Origin: Prostheceraeus crozeri
Taxonomy: Eukaryota; Platyhelminthes; Polycladida; Euryleptidae
DNA: 64,000 bases
Reading direction: 5' to 3'
Assembly (NCBI GenBank): GCA_907163375.1
Contig: CAJQUW010014798.1
Span: 372,001 to 436,000 of the forward strand
In this document: in pieces, positions 1-12,425 of the stretch
How positions within the stretch are numbered: position 1 is the first letter of the stretch
How the letters are laid out: every line of letters begins with the position of its first letter
The notes under the pieces: generated by a model
Databases searched by the model: none
Seen by the model: the letters and a program-made list of their open reading frames with translations, nothing else
What the model was told of the DNA's origin: nothing
Made by a program: the position numbers and the translations under genes

Positions 1-560
1 GAGGGGCAGATACAGGGTCCCCTGTCCAGCAGCGATAGAAGCGGAGGAGCCGGGAAGATAGGGGAGACGAGAGGACAATGTGAGGCTGCATGGAAGTGGC
101 CAGAGGGGTCGAGGATATGACGGAGACGGTGGACTGGTCGCGGAAGAGGGGGAAGAGCGGTCTGAGACAGAAACAACAGGGGTTGAGAAGTGAACGTTTG
201 TAGGAGAGCAGGTGGGACAGTCTGGGGAAAGCGTTTAAGGCACGGGAAGAGACGAACAGCGAAGATGAATCCACAGCTTCCATGCAGAGCACTGAACAGA
301 GCGGAACGGCCGGTATAACCAACACTTTAGACAGATTCCGCATTGGTAGCTAGGAAAGCGGCGTGAAGAAAATCACACAGGAAGAGGGCTGTTTTTCCAC
401 AAACAGTGGAGAAATAGCCAGACAAAACGAGCCAGTCAGCAGACAGCCACTAGGGAGGGAGTCCCCCATTTCGACCCGATCCAAAGAATGGGACGGGTAC
501 CATCACGGGGAGGCAGTAGGACGCTGGTGTCCCCAGCGAAGTGTCTATGACTGCTATGGA
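1..560. other. GC-rich unidentified segment at the left edge
   Basis: This stretch is visibly richer in G and purines than the AT-rich DNA that follows, and the change is abrupt near 570. One + frame is open from about 212 to a TAG at 351-353 and reads as acidic, serine- and threonine-rich sequence. A second open stretch covers 363-572. Neither shows a motif I recognise. It could be the end of a mobile element or of a gene cut by the window edge. Confidence 0.3.
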
Positions 561-3500
561 ATTCAAGTCTGAGGAAATTTTTCTATTAAATGCCCATGCA
601 AACTAATTGCACTATGCAATATTTTATGTACGTGATTGAAATTCACGTATAATGCGTGCAATGAGAATGCATCGACTGTGTTTATTTGGCGTAAAAATTC
701 AAAAATTCACATGAGTACAACTCAGGTTGTAGAAGATAAACACACAAATAGATTCAATAGTTATGCCTTATCGTTTTCCTTTTACTGCAAGACTTGGAAC
801 AGCGATTTGTAAGAGAAACAGTACACAATATGCTACTAAAATCACTAGATTAGGAGCACGCAATTCCAAATGGCTGTTTACCCCGACATGGGCTTCACTT
901 AATGCGAGATTTTCCTGGAACGCATCATTTGCGCACAGCGGGGTATTACTGTACTTGTCAGACTTTATCGGAACAATTTTGCATCCAAATCCAACCATCT
1001 GACCACTATTTAGGTGGGAAATTCCCCGTTTATATGGAAAAGTGCGTTAAGGCAAATGCACTATCGTACTGAAAGATGCCAACCTTCTATCAATCGGATA
1101 ACACTGTTATATCAATCGGTGAAATCTCCGATGAAATCACTTTCCTGTGACGCTGTGATACAAGAACCGGACATGTGGGCATCACTAAAGAGGCGGGATG
1201 CAGAAAAAGGATCGTTTCGACTTCACTGTAAGGTCTAACGTTGCTCATGTCGCTTCGAAGCTACAGCAAATTTGTCAATCTTCACTCGCTAGAAAAATCG
1301 TCAATTTAACTCTAGTCAATGTTGTAAGCTCGTATTTGCTTCATAAACATAAGAATAATGACTGACAACTGTGACTGTGAGAAAAGAGAATGACTATTAT
1401 TGACTAAATAAATCATTCTACGAGTGTCATAATATTGAGAATTATTGGCAGATTTTTTGGAAATGGAAATCGATTATATCCACGTGAAGGATAGATATCC
1501 TTTCCGATGTGCATGCAAGACAGCGACTTAGATCAAAACACATCACAGAGCATCTCATCCCTATAATTCTTATTTCTGAATTTATGCTTACAAATTACTC
1601 TAAATGTGAATAAGAAGAGCAATGAAGGTACCTCGATTGAGTGCGACACAAAAAGTGAGATATTTAGCATCAGCTTGCCAGAAATGCAATTAAAGTCTGC
1701 ACGATGGCAACGAGAATCACTTATCTAGTCAGCAAATTGCAACATATTTTTAATAGGGAGGAATACGTTCGTTCCTCAACACCTTCGAATATCACATCAT
1801 CACTCACGAATATTTTAAAGCATGACATTTTCATCTGACCATACATTCCATCATTTCCTAATTTATTCTACGATCTATCGTGGGTTTACTGCTGCCAGAA
1901 GAAAACTATCCGACTGCTACAGATGATAATTATACTTTTCATGTGACTGCATGGTCGAATGAAATCGATATTCTTACACGATGTTCTCACACGAGATCTT
2001 TCGGTCCACTACACTATCATCAGAAATGATGCGTTAATCATGGCAATTGCATGTTAGCACAATGCGGATGCGTGAAGTATGCCTCACACACACGCACACT
2101 GACACATCAGTTATGCATTGCGATATCACGATGTTCTTCAGTCACCAAAATAGAGACATATCTTGCGGAATTCAATAACATGACGGACAGTTGAAAAGTA
2201 AAAACAATATAAGTACATTGACGGAATAGAGAGTGTATTTCAATATTGTCAGTAGGAGGACACTCCATATTTGATGGAAATATCAGAAAGTAAAAACACT
2301 TTATCGCAAGCGCTTTCGACCGACACCGCCAGTCATTATCAAGCGACTGTTCGTTTATTGTTGGATCAATCAGACAATATAAGTACATGTACATATTGTT
2401 AATGCCTGATGCGTCTTTCTTGAAGTAGGGTACAGGAGCATGAGTAGCAGAATACACATAGAATGTGTTCCTCGATTGGTCTACAAGTGCCGTTGAGCCG
2501 TCTAATCCTTATTTGGCTCCTTCCGATTTAAATCTCGGCCAATTTTAGTTTTTATTGCGATCAACAGCTACGGAGACGATACGGGGATCTACGTTAGAAA
2601 AATTCAAATTTCGCTTAACTCAAATTTGCTAGCAAAGGTTCAATTAACTGGCTGGTGCGCAGATAGCAAAATTACTATTTTGCGACATTCTTTCAAAAGT
2701 AGCATTTTAAAGGTGATGCACGAAGGATGTATCATCTTGGAAATGACCGCGAATACCTTCTTGCTGAACAAAGTTCACTATTAAGCAAAAAAAAAATGGT
2801 AATAAACGCCCGATGAATTGACTTACACTTCTAGAGAATGACGAATTACGATGTAAGGATTAGGGCTCATCGCATGCATAAGATCATATAGATGTAACGA
2901 GTCAAGTTCTTCACTCCTACTAATCAAACGCACTCACTCTGCAGGCTTCAAAGCAAATTGAACATACGAGTGACGCTGCCGATGTACCTCGTTACGCAGA
3001 ATCATGGTTTGGAAAAAACGTTGGTGCACTGAATTGAAGTCCACTATTGAATCCCCATGATATCTACAAGTGTGTATTTCGTGTCTCAAACGATACAAAT
3101 TTTTAGAAATCATACTCTCATATCTTTAAATCACTAATACATAGAATTCAATTACTAAAAAAAGTTCGGATATTGAGTACGGAATCAATATCACATCAAT
3201 GTGCATCGCTTAAGTTCACTTATTGAGGTCAATCGATTTCATCCGGAACTATGCGTTATTCTGCTTGAAGTTAGACGTGTAAATCTTAGAAACTGATTGC
3301 TAGTCCATGTTTTCCAGGCCACAGACACGAACCCACTGACGAAAGACTTGAGCAGTAAGAGATCAGAGCACTGTTAGTAAATTGTAAAATAAAAATTGAA
3401 TTCCTTTCGTCCTTTTGCACCTTTAACAAAATCCTATAGATAACAGATCAAAACGCGTAATTAGAAGGCTTTCAGAAAACTTGTAAGATCCTCTAGAAAA

Positions 3501-3856
3501 GTTTCAGGACCAACGAATTTTGCCTTAGGTTTCCTGAAAATCTTAGGGCAAGCGTGCATGCATCAGAATACTTGAGATATGCGTTTCAACTCACCCGGTT
3601 GCCTTTCGATTTATCAAAAAGTGCTTGTTCAAGTTGAACAGGAGTTCGATTCAAATGAGCAGCGGGGGGCAGTCCACGTGTTAAATCAGTGCTGAAATTC
3701 AACATATTCATAACTAGCAATAAATCCTACTTTTATGCACATCATCTTTTGATGCTTCTTTTACATTTTAGTGGAGAAAATTCTATTAACATTGGACATT
3801 ATCTTAAAAAATAGAACTTTCGTCATACTAGTACGATGAAGTTCTATGATATTCTC
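561..3856. other. Anonymous AT-rich DNA, no gene seen
   Basis: Only short open frames on both strands (for example 763-1002 and, reverse, 2107-2457) with no recognisable motif, no splice logic and no repeat structure. A short + stretch near 2497-2550 reads like the mariner signature around the last catalytic aspartate but is too short to call. Confidence 0.5.
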
Positions 3857-3860
3857 TTAA

Positions 3861-4765
3861 GACCAGTTTACACTAGCACGATAACTATAGGTACAACAAT
3901 GAATACATCGCCTTAAATGTACAACGATTTTGCTGAACGACGATAAAAAGTCGCTGAATAAAACATTGTTGCATTATTGATGTCAGAATAAGCGTGAGCC
4001 GGTGATCAAAATGCAAACCACTGTCTTGTCATTTCACTTAGCATATACCAGCTAAAAAAGCTTATACCTTGTGATAAGCGGTCCCTCTGTGTTTTGAGCA
4101 AAGCTCAATATCACATCTTGTTGCATCTCAACGAATATTGGGTCACTGTACAGAAATATGAGCGGTAGATTGCTCGTCATCGAGTAGATTATATGGTAAT
4201 TACCGATAAATCGTGTTGCACAGGATTTTCTCTGATTAGTTATCTAATCATATTCCAGGCAGAGCAGCACTATCGGAACTCAATCCTGACCGGTTGATAT
4301 TCTCCGCTTGATGAATGAGTTCATGTTGTATTTTCTTCATGTTAGATGGAAGATCTGTGCAAGCTAATATAAATCAGAACCAATATATCTAACAAATACA
4401 TGCTCATGTGGTTCAAGGAAATGATGGAACATGTTGCTCCTCTACGTTGACTTCTGAACCTGATACATGGAGATGATTCATGTTGTATTTCGCAAATGAG
4501 TTGACTCCTAAGGACTTCTCGATAATATGCTTATAGATAACAGCTTCATCATCTGGCAGTGCATGGTTGTTTTTATCTAAAATTTCCAACGTAAATGAAA
4601 TCATAATATAAAATCAAATCATGTAGCTAGAACGATATGATCGTCACGATATACTCGTATAGCTACAATGATAGCATTGGAGCTAAACCATAATTCGTTG
4701 AGCTGAGAGGATGAAATATCGTCACGATTTTATAGTTATCATTATTGGTCCAGTGTGAAAGCACC
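3861..4765. mobile_element. MITE-like element flanked by TTAA
   Basis: The left end reads GACCAGTTTACACTAG and the right end, on the reverse strand, GGTGCTTTCACACTGG, so the ends form an imperfect inverted repeat. TTAA lies directly outside both ends (3857-3860 and 4766-4769). Inward, ATAACTATA motifs recur in inverted orientation on both sides. There is no coding capacity. The TTAA target fits piggyBac or Kolobok, but TAA plus a Harbinger end would look similar. Confidence 0.45.
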
Positions 4766-4769
4766 TTAA

Positions 4770-6240
4770 TTTCTGAAAATATTCGAATTGTATTCAAGAA
4801 TGCGAGTAATAAGATAGTTAGAGGTCGAGACTTCTAACAATGAACTTAATATTCGTGTAAAGATATCCATGTACAGGGATCGCAATCGGAGTATTTCGAA
4901 TGCCATCTAACTTATGGCATAATCACAAATATCAGTTAGATGGTGTTAAATTGATTGTGATTTTCTCGTTGCGATTTAGGCATATTTGGCCAAATGTAGT
5001 CACGTTTACGACCATGCAATTATGCTTGGCATCGTTCAAGCCAATTAAGTAGCTAAATTTACATCGCTGGTACTAAAATAGCCTATGAATTTTTGGCATT
5101 ATCCAATACCAGAAGTTGGTTCTCAATCGTCAGCGTGGTGAAAGAATAAAAAGAAACTTTTGATTACAAAAAATCTGACTAATAATTACCACAGTGCAAT
5201 ATTGACATATAATATGATAACAATAAGATTAAAAATAATGCTTGTATAGTGAACCACAATTGAGGGCCAGTGAACAACAAAATTAAACTTAACTTTGAAA
5301 ATTGTCACGGATTGTCTTCACACGAGGGTACTCTATCGTAAAGCTATTAACTATATACTAGAAAACTTACAACCAGAAAACAATAACGAAGTGTTCTCAA
5401 AAATGGTGAAAAATTGCTGCTACTGAAAATTATGTTACTGAAAATTCTACTGAAAATTATGTTACTTACAAAATTATACGAGTGCGTGAAAGTTCATGTT
5501 CATCATTTTGCATCCTATTTTATGAAGTAGGCCTAGATTTCTAAGCGTGCATGAGCTACATGTTGTAAGCAAAAGTACTTCCTCGTAAATTTGTTAGACT
5601 TCGCTACCGCTGAACCTAAATACGAACTGGGCCACTACGCAAATAACAAAATCCACCTAAACGCTCCTTCGTGCAAAAGTTTCCAATCTCGTGCATCTGC
5701 AACTAAATTAATAGATATGCGCCGTATTTGGTGGTCGCCTCAGTTGTGACCTTTATTGTGAGTGTATGAAATTTCTTTTTGGTAGGAGGTAGGGCCTAGA
5801 ATGAATCTTCATCATCATCATTTGCAGTTTCTACCACTTTGGCTGTCACCATTTTGGGAATGGGTGGAAGATTGTGAGGCGAGCTCTCGTTGGTCTTCCG
5901 TTGAGTACACTGTTTATCAACTTTTTTTCTTTCATTTCCTTCTGTCTTTGCTCCCTGTCAAACTCTCCTCTGGACCCTGCTCCTCATAAATTTTCAGCAA
6001 TTTTCTTTATTAAGCGCTTCGACATCTGATGGTCTTTACTCATTTTCAATGACTTCTTCATGCTAACGATGAGACGCAGAGAGACGAGATCAATGTGCGG
6101 ATTTGATGATCCAAATTGTGAGCCAGTCAAAAACTGTCTACGTCGTTATTGCGCACAATGACTTGCGCTCATCGATACGATACTGAGTCTAGGACGGAAC
6201 ACAGTTGAGGTCATATTCATTAAACAGTACGAGACCCCCA
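4770..6240. other. Anonymous DNA, no gene seen
   Basis: No supported gene, RNA or element. It includes a short duplicated AATTATGTTACT-like motif at about 5420-5470 and a short histidine-rich frame at 5801-5989 that looks fortuitous. Confidence 0.45.
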
Positions 6241-6242
6241 CT

Positions 6243-6596
6243 TCAGGTCCATGGAAACGCGTGATTGCTGCTTTTACCACTGAAAAAATGATTCATGGTG
6301 AGAGAATTCATCAGTATTTTTAGATTTTCAAGAGAATACCACCATATGTCAAGTGGCATCGGTGTATAAAAAAGAAAGATGTCCTCAGACTTGAACAATT
6401 TAATTAATTTATTAATCTTTCTATTCAATGCCCAGGCGAACTGACACTCTGGAATCTTTATGAGCATCTGTGTATCATCGCCATCATGGGATTTGAGGAG
6501 TTCGTTATCACTGCGAAACTCAGCTATTTCTTGGAAGAGATTTGTTTCATCTTGACTTTGGAATGGAATGAATCTCGTGAGTTGCTTTAATTTCAA
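6243..6596 (-). pseudogene. Open frame of 117 codons, possible decayed transposase part
   Basis: I do not recognise this reading frame with certainty. It is charged and lysine-rich, with the segment PECQFAWALNRKINKLIKLF in its middle. It lies on the same strand and downstream of a hAT-like fragment at 7536-7812, so it may be the distal part of the same decayed transposase. The two are in different frames and are separated by about 900 bases that include a SINE. A chance open frame is equally possible. Confidence 0.2.
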
Positions 6597-6666
6597 CAGA
6601 CTCTAAGTCACCTCGCGCTTATCTGAATATAGAGCTTCAAAACAACGCAAAAGTAACTTTTCGCAT

Positions 6667-6850
6667 AGGCGCTGTGGCTTTGTGGTGAGTGTTCGCTCTG
6701 CTTCCGGTAGACATTGGTTCGAACCTTGGTCTGGTCAAACCTAAGACTTAAAATAGGTACACTCGCATTCTAGCTACACACTCAGCACAAAAAGAATGAG
6801 AGTGGATAAATGACAACTCGGCCACATGGAAGGCTCCGTGCTTCCGAGTA
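6667..6850 (+). repeat. tRNA-derived SINE
   Basis: The start shows split RNA polymerase III promoter elements in tRNA spacing: an A-box-like TGGCTTTGTGG near 6674 and a near-canonical B box GGTTCGAACCT at 6716-6726. A non-tRNA body of about 110 bases follows, ending in a T/A-rich tail near 6850. This is the standard layout of a tRNA-related SINE. It interrupts the decayed hAT-like coding on the opposite strand, so it appears younger than that. I did not see a clear target duplication. Confidence 0.6.
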
Positions 6851-7535
6851 TAAATAAGGTTCATTTATTTTCCATCAGATTCATGGCTGACTGTGTTGAT
6901 CAATCCCTTTCACACCTTTCCTGCTAGAACCAGCAAAGTTTTATTATTGCTTGATTTTGCCATAGCAAAGCCTCCAAAAAATATGCTGAGGAGACAGGAA
7001 TTTTGACGTTTAAAACGTTTCCTCGTCAATGAAGTCTAAATATTGAGCGAGACTTCACAATAAGCGTTGACATACGTCGGACAAGCCTTTTTATTTCAGC
7101 TATCATTTTATGAATGAGTGGTGTGTCACCCTGAAAGAATCTGGCAAAAATCTTGCAGCATGTCTAACGGTCTTTTGAAATGAAGTAATAGAGAAAAATT
7201 CATCACAATGAAGAAAGAGTTCTTTGATAATTTCACTTCTTCTTGTAATTGTAGCTTAACCCGATGTTTTGTATATGAATTTCAAAAGTTTAAGAAAGGA
7301 ACTTTTGCTCTGTTTTCTGTCCGAAGTAACAACGTCACCGATCTCTTAATCATTGTGTGGCTTTCATCTGACTCACGAATAACGGCGAAACAATTGGTCC
7401 AGATTCAAGTTCTCGAGCAGCAGTGTCAATCCAGGAAGTTGACTGAACCATCGTTGATCGACGAGGAAGCGATTTAAGGTGTATTCTCATTACATAGCTG
7501 CGATGTCTCTGAGATTCGACATCAAACTTACTTCA

Positions 7536-7812
7536 CTAAGCTCGATGTAAATTTGGTCTAGGTGTTCGATACGTGAACCAAGAACACTGCAGTATATACT
7601 TGGAGGTGTTGTGTACAACATGAATTGCATCACCGTAAATGTCGATAAGCTTTGGATTTTTGTCTTTCACTAACTTTAGAACACCGCTGTGAATGCTTCT
7701 CATAACATCGCAACCTTCTGCATAAATAGATAAGCAATTGCACAAAGGGATTTCAAAATTCGTCAAAGCTTCGACTATGGAATCAGCAATAGTAGTAGCA
7801 TCTTATATGAAC
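7536..7812 (-). pseudogene. hAT-like transposase fragment
   Basis: The reverse frame reads from about 7812 down to 7536. It contains CDVMRSIHSGVLKLV and, 20 residues on, LIDIYGDAIHVVHNTSKYI. From memory this order (an aspartate-centred C/D-x-VM-R motif, then a GD-x-x-H-x-x-HN motif) is typical of the RNase-H core of hAT-superfamily transposases found repetitively in invertebrate genomes. Neither end of the element was found. Only about 90 residues are preserved, so it is a relic. A single exon of a domesticated host gene cannot be excluded. Confidence 0.45.
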
Positions 7813-8000
7813 ATTTCTACTTACTTCAGGTGGCACACAGTCAGATTTCACTGAATGCCGAAACTTGATGATGATGATGATGCTAAGGACCCTCTGACAA
7901 CTCTCACTATTGCTTTCATCGGCTGTTAAACTGTGCGATTCATTCTTTAGTATGGGAGATAGATCTTCCTTCCAAAACTTCCAATAGCCTATCTCGTAGC

Positions 8001-9574
8001 TTAAGTAAGAGCAGCTGCTTGGCAGAGGCGAGTGATTGCGAGAACCAAAGCCGTCGGCAATCGATTTTAAAAATTAAGATTTAACATGACGAATAATACG
8101 TGCTGATACATTCCTTACATAAATAGCACATGAACATGCAGTATTAATTGAAAATATCATGCTAGCGTCTCAAAACAAAAAAAGTCTCACTGGCAATATA
8201 ATGCAAATAGCCTACATGTAAGCGAAACATACATCTAAGAGCATTTTCAAGGAGAATTGAAATAAGCCCATGCCTCAACCCTTATTTTTTAATTGTGCAT
8301 TTGGATAAACTGCGAGACCCAACCAAGTTTCAAAATAAAAACCGGATAAGCCGGAAAAGTACGATCCCTGTCTATGATACTTTCTATTAAGTGCATGGTT
8401 AATGACGATACACGGGAGGTAGTTTATTCACTTGGAACGATGAAGACATTAAGTGCGTGAGCACTGCCCGCAGAAAAAATGTATAAACAACATAATTATA
8501 GCTACTTATTTAGAATCGACGAGCATGCAGTGGTACTAATAGCATTTAGCGGTAATTTTCGTTTTCGGTTATTTACTATAAGATGAAAGCATGGCAGCAG
8601 CAGAAGATACAAAGTGTTATTCTTACAATAAGGAAACTGTTTCCTGTCGCAATGACGTAGCTGTAGTTGCAGTAGTTGGGATCATTATTCCTGAAAGAAA
8701 AACGATTTCGAGTGATATACTAACATGCAGAAATTCATCAATAAAGAGCTGTGAAACTTTTACCACCCTGTCCGGAAAAAGAATAAAATCGATACAATGA
8801 TGTGCAATGCTTAGTAGCTGAAACATTTAACAGAATTTTACCCCCGAAGAACATAATCGAATCAAGTGATCAGATAGGCAGAATGCGCTTTTTCACAAGT
8901 TTTCGCATTACATTTATTGCAATGTTGACGTCTTTTCATGCACTTTTGTCAGAAAGTGTTTTATGTGTTTTATCTGAAACACAAGCGACAATTGCACCGA
9001 CACCATTTAACAATCATTGCAATATTCACTTTCTAATTTCCAAACATAGCCATGGATGTCCCGCTCTCGAACTCAGGTGGTCATCTCCAATTTGCCACTT
9101 TTGCACATTTACTTACTATATTATTTCATGTGTTTGATAAACAAAATCTTATGTAATTTCTGTCCCTTTCTCCACATTTGTCTCATCATCAGGAAATGCA
9201 ACGGTTATTTTATGATATAGCCATAATTTTCATGATATATAGTTCTAAATCTAAAGATTGAATTGAATCAATTGATAATTAGAATTGAATAATGTTCTCG
9301 TAGTTATACTAATTAATTATAAGGTATGCTTAAATATTTTTCTCTCCAATTTGCTGTGACCAAGATGGCAGATAAAATGAATTAATTACAATTGAAACCA
9401 TGAAAAATCAATCGCGTCCGCAGCCCTACCGCCAAAAAAAGATTCCCATGTGCCTTTTGCAATCACTGCAAAGCGTGGTAGACCTACATTGGGTCAAAAG
9501 ATGCGACGTGAGTTTCAATGTATGAAGGGAAAGTATTCAGGTGACATCCTACAACATGAATTGTATGAATCATA
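8001..9574. other. Anonymous DNA, no gene seen
   Basis: It contains a 111-codon + frame (8802-9137) and short overlapping frames near 8591-8826. Their composition is unremarkable, and I see no domain, splice context or repeat structure. Confidence 0.45.
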
Positions 9575-9582
9575 CTTAAAAC

Positions 9583-11142
9583 TAGGGATGTACCGACTAG
9601 TGATTTCGATAATCGGCTGATTACCGATTAGTCGGTGGGAGTTAGCGGATTAATCGACCGATTGTTTCATTTCAATAAATGAGAAATCGACGTTTTTCAT
9701 ACACCGAAAGTACCGATTTAGTTCAAGGAAGCTGGCAGTAAAGTACACCAAATAATATAATAGGTCGGGAATGTTTCATGCAAAAAGTGTTGTGATGCTA
9801 CTCCAGTTCTACGTTAAGTTGAATAATAAAGAACTTTTATCAATTGCTTTTGATCAGATTACAGTATGTTAGTCGTATGTTAGCTGGTATGTAGATTACA
9901 GCATTTCTAGTAGAAGATACAGAAATATAGATCAATAAGTTTATTTCATATGATAACATAATTACAGCGGTAATCAGCATAATTGAAATAATAGAGACGT
10001 GGAAGAGCCGATCTATTTTCTAAGCAATGATGGCATGAAAGGACAGAACCCACTCTTATTATGTCGAAAGGGTCTGAAATGACTTTTAATTACTTTTTTT
10101 AGGACTCCAATTTGGCAAATGATAATTTCATTCGTCATTTACGGATACTAAAACAAGCAAGGATTCGAACCCAGGTGCCCTAGCTGTAGCAGTGAGAGCT
10201 CCTGGAAGCCGGAGACAGCTGTGTGAGAAGTGAGACAGCTGGAAGGCTGCAAAGTGAATGGTTGCATATCCAAGTCAACCAGTGACGAGATCGTGACATC
10301 ATGGCCAAGGACTACCAAGAACTTGAAAAGCATGAAAAGTAGAGATCAGCGCTCCAGGGTGGAAGTCGAGCTCTGGCCCGGATTTTTGGAGTCACAACCG
10401 GACGCTTGTTCATAAGATTATGTTCCTTGTCGTCTTTGAAAAGCAGAAACGCGTTTGCATATTTCGATGTATGAATGCGGTATATCTCCGAATATGAAAT
10501 CATGCATGTACACTTACAGTAAATATACAAAGTTGCATTTAGTTGGTGGGGATGTACATTGGCTTATGAATACTCATATGCTTTTATTCTCAAGAAGACA
10601 TTTTGAGTGAATCTTGATGATGCCAAATATGATAATTGATTGCTCAATGATAATTTTCGAATATTTTTAGATGGTTACGAATTCTAGATAAGACGGACCA
10701 GGGTCCAGAAATTAAAATATGCGAGTCAGGCTCTGGCCAAAAATATAGATCTACAATGTGACCACAATGAATTACGGACCCGGACTAAAAACTCTGAGAA
10801 GGTTCCATTCTGGCCTCTTCTGCACAGGCTCGGCGAAAAAATATTACGTGTATTTATACATGATGACATGCGAAAATAACCTTCACCAACATATGTGATC
10901 AATATATATATGAAAATATAGTCTATGGGAGAATTCAGCTTTCCCCAATCATCGAATTGATGAAAAGTCGTTTCAATTTAGTCTGGTAGTTCAATGCACA
11001 ATGTATATGCTAAGTTTAGTTAATCTAAAAATTTGAAATCTTGTCTTTCGATTAGTCGCTAAATTTGAATGAAAATTTACAAAAATCTTCAAAAGACCAC
11101 TAATCGGCAAATAATCGTCCGATTAATCACGTACACCCCATA
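9583..11142. mobile_element. Non-autonomous hAT-type element, 1.56 kb
   Basis: The left end starts TAGGGATGTACCGACTAG and the right end, read in reverse, TATGGGGTGTACGTGATTAA. Both continue into related runs rich in ATTAATCG and GATTAGTCGG, giving an imperfect terminal inverted repeat of about 45-50 bases. The flanks are CTTAAAAC (9575-9582) and CTTACAAC (11143-11150), an 8-bp duplication matching at seven positions, as expected for hAT. No transposase frame survives inside. A reverse-strand GGTTCGAATCC at about 10153-10163 hints at a tRNA-like scrap within it. Confidence 0.65.
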
Positions 11143-11150
11143 CTTACAAC

Positions 11151-12298
11151 ACCACCGATAATTTGATTAAAATCGGTGTTAGGCTGTTCGGCCGGACATC
11201 ACATGGAGTCCGGTTAGAGTGCGGTTCGCCGGATTCAAAAATTCCGGTCCACTGCGGATCTTGGCCTATACTGTAAACAAAAATAATCGAAAATGTATGG
11301 AATTTAAGTATGTGTATCTCTATTCTCAACATAAGCACATGAATAGCACTGAGTCACTACAAAAATTGATACCGATACCTTTCATTATTCAGTTATCGGT
11401 GTGCTGTGTACCCACTTTTTAAGCCGACAAAATCACAGACAGACCAGTGAAAAGGCGCACATCGATTGCATGAGTGCTTTTCTTACATCGATTGTATGGA
11501 CAAATGTATGACAATCCTTGTGTGAAAGGTCTCAATCAAATTTCTATATGAGTTAAGACTCAAAATGCCAGAGTGTAAAATGCAAACTTACTTAAACCAG
11601 AATTGTCCCTAATGTTTGCTCATATTACAGTTGTGTGGGAAGCATGAAGTCGGTAAGTATACACGTACAAAGCAATTATTGATAAAGAATGAAATATACC
11701 GGATTTTTCACCTGCTGGAATTTGAGGTGGGGATATGTATGATTCCTGAAAGCGTAACAAAGTGAACATTTACATCCACACCATTGCTTGTTGGACTGTT
11801 GCTTGTAAGTACCGCACACGTCAAGTAAAAATCGTAGGTATTGGTCCACTAAATAGGCATTCTTAAAAAATCTGTGGTTGGGGCATGCAAGCTTATCACA
11901 CAATATTTTACCACACACAATACTGGTATAAAATTTTGTTTACCATATTTGTATCCCAAACTACAGTACACCCTGCACAATCATCAATAATATTTGCTCA
12001 ATTTCTACAAAAGATGCTGAATTTCTACTCAACAGGGATATTTTGGAGTACTCAAACTTTTTAATCATAAGTGCACAGCAAGTGAGTTTGATAATTGAGT
12101 TGTGACAATTATCGTATCGACCAAAAAATTTGAATGAATTGTCAAAGCTTCCTGCATAGACTGCTTAGAAACTGACATTATATCAAAGTACTAGGTCTAC
12201 ATGTACAACTCATGTACAACAACATGTACATGCACATGTTGCGTCGAGAGCTTGGTGTCATACCCAACAAGTTGGTGGCCTCTAGTGGTTGCCAAGTA
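11151..12298. other. Anonymous DNA with a short GC-rich patch
   Basis: 11175-11265 is a local GC-rich patch with repeated CCGG and TCCGG motifs of unknown origin. The rest is AT-rich with one 80-codon reverse frame (11676-11918) that is cysteine-rich but matches nothing I recognise. Confidence 0.35.
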
Positions 12299-12425
12299 GT
12301 CCGGAAGTTTTAAAGAAATTGCGTAAGGAGCGGAATCACACTCTAAGGTTTCACATAGCATTGCAAAATGTACAAGTATTGACTACTACGGAGCTGCCCG
12401 CCTGCCTGATCAGATCGGATTACGA
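12299..12425 (+). repeat. Diverged single arm of the TA-GTCCGG foldback family
   Basis: It begins with TA at 12297-12298 followed by GTCCGGAAGTTTT. It then shows, in the same order as the arm of the 15521-16265 foldback, TTTCACATAGCAT, a GTACAA-like block, CTGC, and GATCAGATC near 12410. The similarity fades after about 125 bases and no inverted partner arm is visible. It is an old, truncated relative. Confidence 0.5.

Noticed and set aside
2497-2550. Mariner-like NPYLAPSD signature
   Set aside because: Only about 15 residues match, with no flanking transposase or inverted ends. Too short to support.
8802-9137. 111-codon + frame as a gene
   Set aside because: No motif, and alternative frames are equally open. 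Expected by chance in AT-poor pockets of this length.
10148-10210. A tRNA gene on the reverse strand
   Set aside because: A B-box-like sequence exists, but no A box, anticodon arm or acceptor stem can be formed.
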